NCBI GenBank assembly: GCA_964036195.1
Contig: OZ038451.1
Span: forward strand, 24,073,927 to 24,137,926
Length of the DNA stretch: 64,000 nucleotides
Reading direction: 5' to 3'
From: Sphaerolaimus hirsutus
Lineage: Eukaryota > Nematoda > Chromadorea > Monhysterida > Sphaerolaimidae
Made by a program: the position numbers and the translations under genes. The notes under the pieces are model-generated. The model made no database searches and was not told the DNA's origin. It saw only the letters and a program-made list of their open reading frames with translations. Shown one piece after another: positions 34,615-47,600 of the stretch; positions within the stretch are counted from its first letter, which is position 1, and every line of letters starts with the position of its first letter.

Positions 34615-35440
34615 CTCTGCACTCACATTGATTTCGCATCATGTTCAAAATCGTCTGCCGTCGGTTGGCAGACAAATATAGACCCGACATATTTTTTCAA
34701 ATTTTTGAATTTATCAACAAAACGAAATGTTGGCACCGTGCCAGCTCACGACTGCGCATTGAGTGAAATGTAAAAAAGCAAGAAAAATCGCGGAAGGCAC
34801 TGCGTTAACGATATATTGACTATATACGCACTAGGGGGGCGATATTTCTAGTGTGGGTGGTTGACATAATTACCCCTCCTACGTATGAGTTTCACCCCTC
34901 AGTGACCCATATTTAATGTTTGGTTCACCATTGAACCAAAAAAAATCAAAAGGATAAAGACATTTTTCCAGGAGTGTATGTTAAAAATTCAAATGTCATT
35001 GGCCGCGAATTTCGGACGGACGCCAAATTTCCATTGCCCATTAATGATGTCAAACGCATTCTTTTGTCAACTGTTTCGTTCAGAAGAATTGTATATCAAT
35101 AAGTCACTCGAGGTTACAAAGTATACACCTGAGTAAACTGAATTACAATAAATCCATGCACCGTTGCATCCGGGAAATTCACTGCGATATTTATTCCCGT
35201 ATTAATTTACACGGCTTCCCAGAAGTCTTAACGGTCTCATATTCCGTTTTTGATACTTTTAAAATGTGAAAAGGGGTGATCACGTAACGACAAGCTGCAA
35301 GTTTTTTCTTCCAAAATGTTTGGTGCCTACTCTGAAAGCAATCGAATTCTTTCCCGGTCTGTATCGTTGGTAATCGCTCGTTTTGTAGGGTGTTGCGTGC
35401 GGACTCTGTTTGTTTTATTAGGTTCAGATTTAAGGTATTT

Positions 35441-35711
35441 TACCGTATTTGTTTGAATAATTCCCCCTTGAAAAATCCCCCTCTCGAATAAGGCATATAG
35501 CAAATTTATTTTGTGAAATTTAAACAAAAAAGCATATTATGTTGTTAAGCATATTTGATTAAACATGCTTAAACATTTGCATGAAACATGCTTAAACATT
35601 TGCATGAAATAATAAACCCTCTTGAATTATACCCCCTCTTCAATAGTCTCCCCTCAAAAAAGTTTGACGAAAAAATAATTCCCCGGGGGAATTATTCAAG
35701 CAAATACGGTA
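35441..35711. repeat. TACCGTATTT-family element, intergenic
   Basis: It starts TACCGTATTTGTTTGAATAATTCCCCC and ends AATTATTCAAGCAAATACGGTA. It contains an unusual direct duplication of CATGCTTAAACATTTGCATGAAA near 35570-35610. Confidence 0.8.
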
Positions 35712-36175
35712 GTTGCGAAATGGCCTGTCCCGCAACCTGTCAAATTGTGCTTGTCTGGGAAAGCTTCACCGACAAAAATTCCATGGTGCCCGATTTTCCC
35801 TCTTTCCGATAAAAAAAGTTGATAAAAACGCTGCCATGCATCTGCCTGCTCCAAGAGCTGGTTGCATTTGCGATTTCACAAATTTCACACAGCTTCAAAT
35901 CTTCGGTAAGCTGGGCGTGTATGTTTCTGTTACCACCTGACGTGGTATTGTGCCTACACACACTAGTTTTCACCGTGACTTCGTGTGAAAACTGAAATTT
36001 TTTCTAATGCAAATTAATGAACACGGTTGAATGATTAAATTTAAATTAAATTTGAATTTAAATTAATGAAAGTTAAACTTTGCAAATTTGAAAACTAAAA
36101 CACATAGCATACGATAAGAGTAGGCTGGATGTCGCCATGTCGCCATTTCAGTTTTCACACATGTCACGGCGAAAA

Positions 36176-36345
36176 CTAGTGTGTGTAGGGCCATTGGGCC
36201 ACACACACGCACTAGTTGACATCGACACCAAATGTCAACTGGTTCCGATCCCAAATCAAAGCTTGCATTTGACCGTCGTTCGTCCGCTCGTCAGCAAGCT
36301 TTGAATTGGGATCGAAATCGGTTGACATTTAGTGTCATAGTCATC
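36176..36345. repeat. CACTAGTTGACA element, intergenic
   Basis: It contains GCACTAGTTGACATCGACACC, then AACTGGTTCCGATCCCAAAT, and the complementary TTGGGATCGAAATCGGTTGAC. Related copies are at 56208-56482, 56765-56977 and 57914-58130. Confidence 0.7.
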
Positions 36346-37231
36346 TAGGGCTAATTCACAACGTTGGGGAATGGTATCACTCCAACATCCAAATTGTGTA
36401 AAACATATGAAAATTAAGCTAAAATCGTGCAAAATCTTCATTTGTATCTTTCAAGTCATTAGCTAAGAAAACGCACTGTCCTAAACATTCCGGAACTGTC
36501 CTAGGTAAATACATACATCGGGTTAACTACGAGAACGCTGAAACGATTGAAATAATTTGCCCATCTGGCGCGCTGTCACCAACGGGTGCTGCATCCAATA
36601 TAACATACGCCCTACTTTGACATAAAGTTAAACTGACATGCCACACATGTTTCTATGGTATAGCGTGAATCTGTCATGCTCGAAGGTGGAACTGGCACAC
36701 GCAGCGTGGAACTGACATGCCGTGCATGCGCCGCCTGTACTGCGTGATTTCTCAGTGTGTTGTCGTAATCAATTTGGATTTTCAATGCTTGAGATGATAG
36801 AGCTTTTACATGGGTTAAAATGTACATCATGTTTACAAGTTCTCTTTCAATACAAGCATCAGAGCACCAATGGTTGTAGTAAATAAAAATTTAGGTATCT
36901 AATCTACCTGGACTAGCTATGGAGAGGTAATAAATTCCATTCCATAACGGTCTCACACTGGGTATGTCAGTTCAACTTTCGGGTGTGTCAGATTCACTCA
37001 GATGTTAAAGACCCAAGCGCAGATGGTAGCATGTCTGAATAGGCAAATAGATGCGTGTAAGAATGATCACATTGACACAAGTTGTCCGTTGTATCATAGT
37101 GAACTGAGAAATCTACTGATTTACAGCAAAGGTGTGCAGAAGATTAGCAGAGGTGGGCTTTAAGATTAGCAGAAGTGCACCGTGGACCGGTTATGCACGC
37201 AGACAAGTGACCATTCAATTTGCTTGGCATC

Positions 37232-38058
37232 TAGTGATGGAAAAGCGCCAGAAAAAAGGGCGCCAGGCGCCAATGGCGCCATTCAGAAAGTGGGCGCCAA
37301 GCGCCAAGGGCGCCACAGAAAAAGGGCGCCATGTCGCCATTCGGACAGCGGGCGCCACGGAAAGAGGGCGCCATGGCGCCATTTGAAAAATAGGGCGCCA
37401 AGGGCGCCAGGATAAATAAGTGCATACAACACCCTGCGTATGCTAAAAGTGTTTCTACAGTACCCTAGTACATGCATACACTACTTAATTTGCGTTCTCC
37501 AGGGTGAAATGAACAAAGACAACACTAGCAACAAAAAAATTCAAGTAAAATTCACATGACAATTCAAACACAATGGATATTGTCATTTGACAACAATCCA
37601 TTCACTTCAAATTGACTTTTCCAATAAATGTCTACTCGAAATGGACAAAAAAAAACGGAATTGCAACGATTTGAATCCGTTGATTTATGATTTTGCAAGT
37701 TAAACGTTCCATCATTCTCGTCTTCTGTTCTGTCAGACACATCTGATGAACCGTTGCACAAAAGATTTATACCCACTCACACCACTTCGTCCATTTTTCT
37801 GGCGAATTCAGATCATCCATGAATGCGTTTTTTCATCCATGAATGCGTTTTTTTCCATTTATACATCACTCACCTTGAAACCCTGCTGGCGCCTTTTTGG
37901 CGCCCTTTAAAAGCAGGGCGCCACGGAAAAAGGGCGCCAAGCGCCATGGCGCCTCTCAGAATGTGGGCGCCACAGAAAAAGGGCACCAATGGCGCCATGG
38001 CGCGGCGCCCTTTGCCGCCCTCAAATGGCGCCAGCGCCATGGCGCCATTCCATCACTT
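37232..38058. mobile_element. hAT-like MITE, TAGTGATGG family, GGCGCC arrays
   Basis: It starts TAGTGATGGAAAAGCGCC and ends GGCGCCATTCCATCACTT, with perfect duplications TTGGCATC at 37224-37231 and 38059-38066. Dense GGCGCCA repeats flank a unique core. Confidence 0.9.
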
Positions 38059-38139
38059 TTGGCATCGCTTGGGTTTTCTTTTCAAAAGAATAGCAACGGC
38101 TGCATTTTCTTTTTCTAAATACAATACTCAGTACATGCC

Positions 38140-38480
38140 TGCCGTATTTACTAGAATAATGCTCCAGTCTTGAATAATTTCCCCATTTATAACCCCCCCC
38201 CCCCCCTGTTAGATGAGTGAGAAAATAATAACTCCCCTCGAAAAATTCCCCCTTGAAGCGTATTATAATTTTGTCGTGTATAATTTGGACAAAAATGGTA
38301 TGTTATGTTGTTAATAAAGCATATGTCATGAAATGGGTTGATAGATACATGCTTGAAAATTCTATCGAAATAATAATTCCTTGAATAATTCCTCCCTCGA
38401 ATAGCCCCCCCCCCCCCTGAAAAAGTCTGACTAAAAATAATTCAAATAATTTCCCGTTGGATTATTCGACTAAATACGGT
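38140..38480. repeat. TACCGTATTT-family element, intergenic
   Basis: It starts GCCGTATTTACTAGAATAATG and ends TTATTCGACTAAATACGGTA. The core is homologous to 7786-8071 and 35441-35711. Confidence 0.75.
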
Positions 38481-39632
38481 AGTTGTGATGTGGATGAAAT
38501 TTCAGCTTCACGCTGCACTTCATAATTCTGTGCCCTTTTTTTGTGCCTACCAAACCCATTTCTTTGTTCAGGGTCGTTGTCATTTGTCACAGTTCACTTA
38601 GGAACATAATCAGGACGTTTGTTTTCCTGTTAAGTAATCATCACACCGTATTGGTTTACTCCGACTGAGGGAGATCTTTGAATTGACTGGCATGCTTAAA
38701 GTACAGTTCCACCGGTAATGTCATGCTCAAATTGAGTAACCCCGCAGTACAAATGGGATGAACGTGGTATGCGAAATACAAAAAATTACATGCATGTGTT
38801 TGAATATCTAAATCCATAAATATCCAAATTTCACTCCATAAAAGAAAGTGCACAAATTGGTAGGTAAATGAAAGTTCCATTCCGAAAGTGTATTTAAGTG
38901 CCAAATACACAAACGTTTTATAGGTGTGGATTTGACATCCACACTCAGTTTTGTTCATATTCAAAAAAATGCATTATAGTCCCTAGCATACCAGTTACAG
39001 ATATACATTTAGCATAAATTGTAACGGAAAAAATGAAAACATTGAAAGTGCACACGCCCACCATGAAAAAACGGGGCATTAACATAAAAATTCCATCGGG
39101 GACCACCAAAATTTCATATCGGACGTACCGTACACATTACCGAAATCCACGGTTTCATTCTAAAAGTGCACATGTGCTCCTGAAAAGCCGGTCTGTCTCC
39201 CCATACAAAATCGACGTTCAATCTAAAAGTACCTAAATGGGTACCTACATAAATTGTCGTTTACGCACTTTTCGCCATTGGCTTTTCAGTGGTATTTTTA
39301 CGAATGTGATATATTAGGTGCAGTAGAATATCAGGAAAAACGTTGAATTTCAAACCTTCATATATTTATTTGAACTAATTCGGATGTATTGAAAAATCTG
39401 GACATAATAAATTCATTTACCAGATCAACAATGTTATAAATTCACTTGCCAGTACAAAAAAGTGTACAACAGCGTAAGGTGTAAGAAAAGTGCAGGACAA
39501 GCTTTGTTACTCAAACATGGCACCATCAGGCCATTGCCAAACTTAATTACGGTACATGATTTTGTTAATCAAAGTTTGTGGACATGTGTACTTTTGGAAT
39601 GCAGCTCTTCAAATGATGTACTTGAGGGTGCA

Positions 39633-39931
39633 CTGATACGCACATCTGCCTGTTACGCACATTTGCCCGTTTTTTCACTTGACACTTTTCCAAGTGATTT
39701 TCAGATATGATTGAAGTGAAAAACGCTGCGCAATGACATTAGTGAAAAACAGTGAAAAATGGCTATTTTTCACTGTTTTTTTCACTTGACACATTTTCAA
39801 GTGATTTTCAGATATGAGTGAAGTGAAAAAAGTTCACTAATGTCATTGTGCAACGTTTTTTCACGTTACTCATATCTGAAAATCACTTGAAAAAGTGTCA
39901 AGTGAAAAAAACGGGCAAATGTGCGTATCAG
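39633..39931. mobile_element. Palindromic element built from GTGAAAAA/CAAGTGATTTTCAGATATGA units
   Basis: The outer ends are CTGATACGCACAT and ATGTGCGTATCAG. Inside, CAAGTGATTTTCAGATATGA occurs twice in direct orientation and once inverted around a central CAGTGAAAAATGGCTATTTTTCACTG palindrome. Confidence 0.75.
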
Positions 39932-40165
39932 GCTTGCCCCGATGTACTTATGCAATGTGAACATGAGAAACTGGTGTAATTTATGCCGATTGTGTGGCCG
40001 GTCTAAATTGTGTGGCCGATCGAATTCACTGCGAAAGATCCCGGTAAATAGTTAAAGTAAGCCAATACGGTAATTTACAATTGTTTGTACCGTTCACGTT
40101 GGCCGTGTATTAAGATCACACACAACGTGTAGCCCTAAATCCATCGAGCAGTCAACCCCGCCCCT

Positions 40166-40350
40166 GGTGCCACTCCCAGACACTGTAAAATGTCATTCAA
40201 TCATCGTTCATTGGATGTTGTCTGCCCCGATCAATCAAGCAGGGTCCATTGTTGCCAGCAACGTTTGCCATTTTGCGGGACATTTGCCGTTTTGCATTTT
40301 ACATGACTTTTGACACTGCGTGACATTTTACAGGATCTGGAAGTGCCCCG
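40166..40350. mobile_element. Introner-family MITE 5' of the TASOR-like gene
   Basis: It runs from GGTGCCACTCCCAGACACTG to CAGGATCTGGAAGTGCCCC. The right arm has TGACTTTTGACACTGCGTGACATTTTACAG. It lies about 290 bp upstream of the proposed ATG; whether it is promoter, 5' UTR or an intron in the 5' UTR cannot be told. Confidence 0.75.
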
Positions 40351-40638
40351 TGAGCATGATTTCGATATTTTCATAACGTCACATTCCCGAAAGTTCGGTT
40401 CGGGGCTCTGTTTCAATGACAGTGTGGGCTTTTTTATGCTGCCTCATTATTGTGAAAAAGTTTTAGTATCCAATTCTTGTCTTTGTATAGATACATGCCT
40501 TTAAAATCAATAAGAACTTTTTGGCGCGTGCTACGCTGGTCCCATGTCCCGTCCATAACTTTTCTCGATGATCCATTAACGTATATTGCAACGTTTTACG
40601 ATAGCAAAAACGTAGCTCCCGGGCTAAATTTCAGCGCT

Positions 40639-41647
40639 ATGGCTTCGTCAGCGGCAAGCGCCCGCCGCCACGGCGTTTTTCTTGGCAAAATTCCAAAGAA
40701 GAAACAGGCGGCGCCGCCGCAACCGCTCGCATTTGAACCGACGTCGAAACCTGGCGCGCCTTCTGAATCACGTTAGAATCAATGCGCAGATCATTTGCGC
40801 CTTGGTGCTTCTGGGGGTTGCTGACTTCTGGGTCGCGGTCGGGCAAAAATCTGGGGTAGAATTTCTGGAGGGGTAACAGAATTTTATGTCTTCCCACTTT
40901 GTGTTTTGTTGGTCGATATATATAAATGTATGTTCTTAGATAGAGTTGGGTTCGGAGTTCCGGATTTTCATTTTTTACCGAATGGCTCCATGGTGCGGAA
41001 GTGTACGCCGCATGGTGTATTTTGTAAAGAATTGACAGTACTAGGACCGATTTACTTATAACATATCAGTGTGAAGGAAAATTGGCCTACATGTGCACCG
41101 GGTCTACATGCGCACCGGGTCTACATGCGCACCGACACAGACCCGTTCCTACATACCATTGTAAAATGTTCATGTCCCTTTTGCCCATCTAGATGCCCAG
41201 AATCGAACGCAGGTGCCGCGCCGCCGAACCGACAACCATGGCTGCAGGGGGTCCACGTGAAAAGCGACGAGTTTTCGCGAATGATGAAAGTCGTCAACGG
41301 CCAGCGGCCGCGCTACCACAACGTTTCGATGCACGTTGAAAAGTGCGAAAAAGTCATGGGCAACGAAACGTTGCAGCGGCGCTACGCCGAGCGCAAAGAG
41401 CACATGGAAAGTGCGGCTTCAAAGCATTTGCCGCCGGAAAAGGGCGGCAAGGGGTCGCTCAAGCGCGCTAAAATCTACGGGCGTGACGCGCTCGCGCGAG
41501 AAAGAAAAGTTGAAGCCAACGAGTATTATCTGGTTTTTCACGTGCCGAAAGACGGGCCTGAAGGGAACAGAGATGTGAGGCGGCAGTGTTTTGAGGGGGT
41601 TGAGATTGGGAACTTAGCGAGGTCTTCGATCGGCCATAGTGCTTCAG
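40639..41647 (+). CDS. TASOR-like exons 1-2: N-terminus and first half of pseudo-PARP domain
   Basis: Exon 40639-40771 ends TCA C|GTTAGA (phase 1) and exon 41213-41647 follows in frame. Exon 2 reads NETLQRRYAERKEHMESAAS, then ANEYYLVFHVPKD, RRQCFEGVEIGNLARSSIGH and SASG. DUF3715 has the same order: a helix with FxxKRxEM, a strand with YxFLL, then EGLxVG...LG. The exon stops at donor GTGAGT (41648) in phase 1. The next exon resumes 14.4 kb downstream with VVLSRQL. A short tandem triplication of CTACATGYGCACCGGGT lies at 41088-41140 in intron 1. Confidence 0.75.
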
Positions 41648-44600
41648 GTGAGTCCAGTGTTGTGCCGTCCCCGGTGTGCGTTTGTGTCGTCGTGAATCCT
41701 CGACTTTGTTCTCGTTTTCGTCACGAATACGCGAATCTCGTCACGGCGGCGTCAATCAAATCAAAATGTTTTTTTTTCTGCGATGTTGCCGCGCACACTA
41801 GTACACCACCGAAATTTGGCAAACTCCCAAGAGTCAGTTTTAAGCACACATGAGTTTACCACAATGAATTCTTCTTTATCGTCATTAACAGTAGTTGACA
41901 GACATATATTGTGATATACTCAAATGTGTTTAAAACAGATTTACGAGTTTCCTAAATTTCGGGGGTGTAAAAGTGTCCGCAGCGCTAATTCTGTAACGAT
42001 TGCGTCAGTCGCTCTGACGCTGGCAGGTTTTTAGTGCAGTTTTGTGCCTGCACAGGCTTGTTTGCAACTGAAAGTTCGAAAACTCTTAAATCGGCTCTTA
42101 TATGATTTGAGTTTGCCAGAATAAGCTATTTCCGATTAGGGTTCAAACGTGACCAGTTTTCGGGACCGGGACCGGGATCAGAATTTTTTAATGTCGGGAC
42201 CGGGACTGGGTGGTCGGGACCGGGACCAAGAATTTTTGAATGTCTGGACTAGGGTTCAAACGGGACCAGTTTTTCGGACCGGGACCGGGACCGGGACCAG
42301 AAATTTTCTAATGTCGGGACCGGGACCGGGACTGGGGGGTCGGGACCGGGTCCGGGACCGGGACTGGCTTTTTTCAATTGTCGGGACCGGGACCGGGACT
42401 GAGGGGTCAGGGCCGGGACTAGGATTTGCCAAACCATGTACCAGCATCGCGGTCTTGTTTGAACCTTGTTGGTACGGAATATCCAGCCAATGTTGTTCCA
42501 CACACCTCCACTGTGTGAAGGACCACGCTCAATGTATTAGCCTTTTCTTATACATTTTATTCAAGTAATGCCCCCCCCTAAATTTTGGCCCTATAGTTAA
42601 GAAATAGAGCCATTTGAAGGCGCCAACGCCATGGCAGTATTGGTGCTGGCATTGGCGCCAATGTCTACTATCTAGGTATCTTTATATACCTATAAATATT
42701 TCGTACTAGAATCATGTTGGGGATTTTTCTAACGCTGTTATATTACAGAAAAATATATGTAATCATTGGGTGTGTATTTGTGCGCTCGTGCACAAATTTT
42801 TTTTAGATGTGCCTACATAATCTTTAGAAAAGTGCCATTTCTGGCAAATTTTTTGAAAGGGTCATTAAAAATACGTTTTTCTGCATCCATTGTCGGGACC
42901 ACTATAAATATCCGGGACCGGGACCGGGACCGGGACTGGGTGGTCCGGACCGGGACCGGGACTGGCTTTTTTGAATTGTCGGGACCGGGACCGGGACCGG
43001 GACTGGGGTGTCGGGACCGGGACCGGGACCGCCCCAGTCCCGACTTTTTGCCGAACCATGTACCGGGACCGCGGTCCCGTTTGAACCCTAGTCTGGACCG
43101 GGACTGGGGTGTCCGGACCGGGAATGGGTTGTCAGAAATGGATTTCTCGGCAGAAATCAACACATATAATGCTATCCATAGCATCAAAAAGTACTGTCGC
43201 TTGCCTCGTATACCTGTATTTGTTGACTCGAGACTATATTTAGGCGGGTGGGAAAATTTTTGTAGAAGGGATGGAAAAAAGTACATTTTATCCATCCCTT
43301 TTCGGGACCACTAAAAACTTCCGGGACCGCGACTGGGTGGTCGGGACCGGGACTTGCTTTTTCGATTGTAGGGACTGGGGCGTCGGGGCCGGGACCACCC
43401 CAGTCCCGACTTTTTGCCGAACCATGTACCGGGACCGTGGTCCCGTTTGAACCCTATTTCCGATCCCGATTATCTTTAATTGATGGACGTCTCATCCCGG
43501 TAAATTCAAATGCGATTTAAGCCAGTTTTCAAAATTTCAGTTGAAGTGTCTATAGCGTCTATAGTTGACGTCTATAGCGCTGAATAATGCCGATCGTATC
43601 GGAGCGCAGTGCGTTGTATAATTTCGCATCTGCGCGTCCAAACGTTTCTGTGCATGAAATTAACTTATTAAATTAGTATTTAGCTCTTCAGATACAAGTA
43701 AAATACGCATTCCATAAATAATCCCTCCAAAGCTCAGCAAATGTGTTGTGCACGGATGTAGACCACTGTACGACCATAAACTTAAATTTGTTGTTTTTAT
43801 TGGAATCTAGTTCATTAGGAGAGGGCAGGTCTGTTATGGAGAGTTCTGTTTTGTTAGGGAGAGTATTGTTTTTATGCTTTTTCGTGCACAATTTAAATTC
43901 CCAGGTAATTACCAATTTCCCTTGCCTTGTGTATTCCAGTCATCTCATTTCCTTATTACCTTTATTTGAAACTCGGATAAAATTTTTCCTGAGATAGAAG
44001 AGATGCACTCAAATTTGGTGAAAATAACATCAAAAAAACAATTTATTAAAAAACAATGCTAATCACCCATGTGTATGCATAGTGTGACAGTCTATAGCAG
44101 TATACAATAGCTCTAAACCCGGGATTACAGCTCAGCGTTATTTGACATGTAATGATGACGTAAAATTATGTCATAAAATTGATTGCATCAAAATAGACAG
44201 GTAGAGCATTGAAATTTCAGAATTAGATAGTTCTAGTAATTGTGTCCCAAAAAAATTATTATTTAAGAAATAAGAATATAATAATTAAGAAAATAATTAT
44301 TATTTAATAAGTTATTAATTTGATGTCAACATTTTATGTCAAACATTTTACGTCAACAACAAAATTTTGACATAAAATTAACAACTACTTCAATAATGAT
44401 TATTTTACAAAAAAATTGGGACATAACACACAATTACTAGAACCATCTAATTCTGAAATTTCAATGCTGTTCCTTTGTCTATTTTGATGTCATTTCACAC
44501 CAAACGCCGCTGAGCTGTAATCCCGGCTTAAAATGGTCCATTTTCATATTGCATTTTTACTAAATCCCAGAAACAGACTTTTCATTGACTTCTGGCGCAA

Positions 44601-47600
44601 AACACTTTAATCTGACTAAACACTAGGGTTGGCCGATGTTTTTTTAAACGTTTTTTATTTAAAAAAAACGTTGTTTTTTTTTAAAAACATGACATCCAAA
44701 ATGTTTTTTTTTAAAAACATCGACCGAAATTTTTAGTACTAAGCACTAGGTATTTTGCAAAATTTTTGCGCGCAAGCGCGCAATTTCACACACAAATTGA
44801 CATTGGTGGTTGTTTTCATTGGTTTTGTGGCATTTTTAGTATCAAAGTATCCATTTATATATGCTACCATGGGTTAATAAGCCATCATATGTTGCTGTAG
44901 TATATAATATTGAGGTAATGTGCTTCCATGTACCTCCACAGTGTGTAAATTCACTCCCAAAGTAACAACCTCGTTTAATAACCTTGTTAGATCACTATTC
45001 CGTGCCAAACTTTACCTGAAGTCACAAACATTCGACTATAAGGCGATATACAAACGATATGTCGACGAAAAATGGATATTTTTGACACAAATCACCACTT
45101 ATAATGCTATCCCATGGCTCCACAGACATACTATGGTCATATATAACATCACAGAGTATTGCCACTGTCTGATATACCTATATATGTTGACACAAGGTTA
45201 TATCTGGGAGCTTTTAAAAAAAACATCGAGTTAAAAAAAACGTTTTTTTTCCAACCCTACTAAACACTCGCTAAAAAATCTCTCCATCTATCTTTTCTAG
45301 TCATACAGGCTCCAAAATATGCTGCATTTTATTTCCGGTTTGACCACTCTTTTGAAACCTCGGCCAATTGACACAGTAATCCACGATGTTTTGAACAATG
45401 TTCAATTTTGAGAATATAGTTTTTTCTACACAATTTTTCTAAATAATAATTTTCGCTTCTGCAGCGGTGTGAATAGTGGTTGGAACGGTATCACTTCTCG
45501 ACTTTTTTGTCGACGATCTATCTATTCCATATTCATTACCAAATTTTGGAATCGTTATTCACCGTGAAAATTTGAATGTCACCACTCGATTATACAATGA
45601 TCCCAGCAGACTCCGGCTGCCAATATAATGCAACTTGTACTCAATACATAGGCTTTAAATTCAATTATTGTCGGTGCTGGATGCTATGACTAGTGATGGA
45701 AAAAGCACCAGGACTTTGAAGCCAAGCGCCATGGCGTCTTTCCAATCCCCAGCGCCAGAGCAGGGCGCTTTTTGCTTTGGTGCTAGCGCCAGTGCCAGGC
45801 GTTTTGTTCCTGGCGTCACGGAATAATAGCGCCAAGTGCCATGGGGCTTTTCATGGATGTGGCGCCACGGCAAAGTAGTGCCAAGCGCCACGGCGCTTTT
45901 CCATCACTAGCTAGGACTATCCAATCATTTTCACTAGGTTCAAACAGGATCCCAGTTGAAGCGTCCGGTCCTATAATAGTCGATAACTCCAAAATGTTGA
46001 AAAGTGGTTAAGCACGGAAACGGCATCTAGATCTGCTCCCGCACATTTTTCACTTGATACTGAATTTTTATCGAGTTTCACATTTTAACACTTGGGATAA
46101 TTAGGACAATAGAAAATAATTACCAAGAGGTTTTTAACTCAATGCTGTATCATGATAAAAGTTGATAAGTCCACTCTTTTTGTGGAAAAAAACAGTAAGG
46201 AGTGGGTCAAGTATCTAGTATGCATGCCGACTTCTAAAACTTGAATTGTGAGTTCATAATTTGCCCATAAGGCAAGTTTATCGTGTCTAGGAACACAAAA
46301 ATTTGTCGCGGGCAAGATGTCAATAAGTACACTTTGTTTACTGGATTTCTTCCTGTATTGATTTTTGTTCCTGTCCAAATGTGTCCAAATTGTGTGAAGC
46401 CCACAGCTCTCATTTTAGAGCAGACCATGGGCGGAAAATTTAACACTTAATAATCAATATTTGGAACTTTACGATAGTCACGGAGCGCACCCGTTGGACG
46501 TGAATGATGCCATTTTCTCGAAATCGACTTTTTGGGGTTATCGACTTCTATAAGTAGAGATTCTATTCTATTCGAAATTGCTAACAAATGAAAGTCACGG
46601 TTTGTATCCTGCGAGTCCTGAATATGATCACTGAGAATTCAGTTGTGGTTAGTGACGTAAAAGTGTGAGTAGTGGCTAAGTTCGGTGTAATTTTTCACTT
46701 TACACGATATTCACATTTCGGAGTTTTAATTTCGTTCGCAGGTGATAGGGAGTTATGAGAATCACAGCATTTTGGATTTGAAGAATAGCACAGTGAAAAC
46801 AATATACTTAAATTCTAATGTTAATCTTAAGCACCGCGTACATCTCGATATTGAAACTAGATACCATACTTTCCTGAACGTTTCAACTCAAATCCCAATC
46901 CAATCCTAATAGGTATTTAGTATTTACAATCAAAAAATTCCGATAAAACAAACCCGTTTTAACCTTAACTTACCTAACTCAAATATTTATGTTTTAGGTC
47001 TCTCCATTGTTCCAGCTAGGGTTCAAACGGGATCCCGATCCCGATCCCGGATCCCGTGAAATTCCGGGATTTAGCAGTCCCAATCCCGATCCCGATCCCG
47101 AAACCCCAATCCCGATCCCGATCCCGATCCCGAAATCCAAAAATACTAATCCCGATCCCGATCCCGATCCCGAAAACTTTCAAATCCCGATCCCGATCCC
47201 GAGAATCTCCCAAGTCCGGGATCCCGATCCCGGAAAAAATAGTGAAAATTATAAACAGTGAAAAATGACATTTTTGCGTGCAAAAATGTGAACGCAAACC
47301 CCCAGCGTCCATTTTATGTCACTTTTCTGGCATCCAACAGTGTTTTGAGACCTTGATGAACAACTGCGAATGCCAGAACAGTGACAAAAATCTCTATCCC
47401 TAGACCCCAATCCCGATCCCGAAAAAATGCCAATCCGGATCCCGATCCCGATCCCGTGAGCCCAATCCCGGCCAATCCCGATCCCGATCCCGATCCCGAA
47501 ATCTCAAAATACCAATCCCGATCCCGATCCCAAAACCCCAATCCCGATCCCGATCCCGATCCCGAAATCTCAAAAAGTGAATCCCGATCCCGATCCCGAT

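Larger units (their letters stand above)
33488..40638. other. Intergenic region between the KMT2C/D and TASOR-like genes
   Basis: No convincing exon was found on either strand in these 7.1 kb. Contents are the KMT2C/D 3' UTR (extent unknown), an introner-family MITE (33906-33997), TAGTGATG hAT elements (34521-34614 and 37232-38058), TACCGTATTT elements (about 35441-35711 and 38140-38480), a CACTAGTTGACA element (about 36176-36345), a palindromic element (39633-39931) and another introner-family MITE (40166-40350). Open frames here are short and overlap repeats. The TASOR-like promoter and 5' UTR should lie between 40350 and 40638, but I see no TATA box I would trust. Confidence 0.7.

Noticed and set aside
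34387-39710. Open frames of 60-125 codons in the intergenic region
   Set aside because: They lie in AT-rich or repeat DNA, with no recognisable protein similarity, splice structure or composition shift.
40477-40638. In-frame upstream ATG (40477) as start of the TASOR-like protein
   Set aside because: The added segment is of AT-rich, non-coding composition and lies next to a MITE; the ATG at 40639 has better context and is followed by GC-rich coding sequence. Not excluded.
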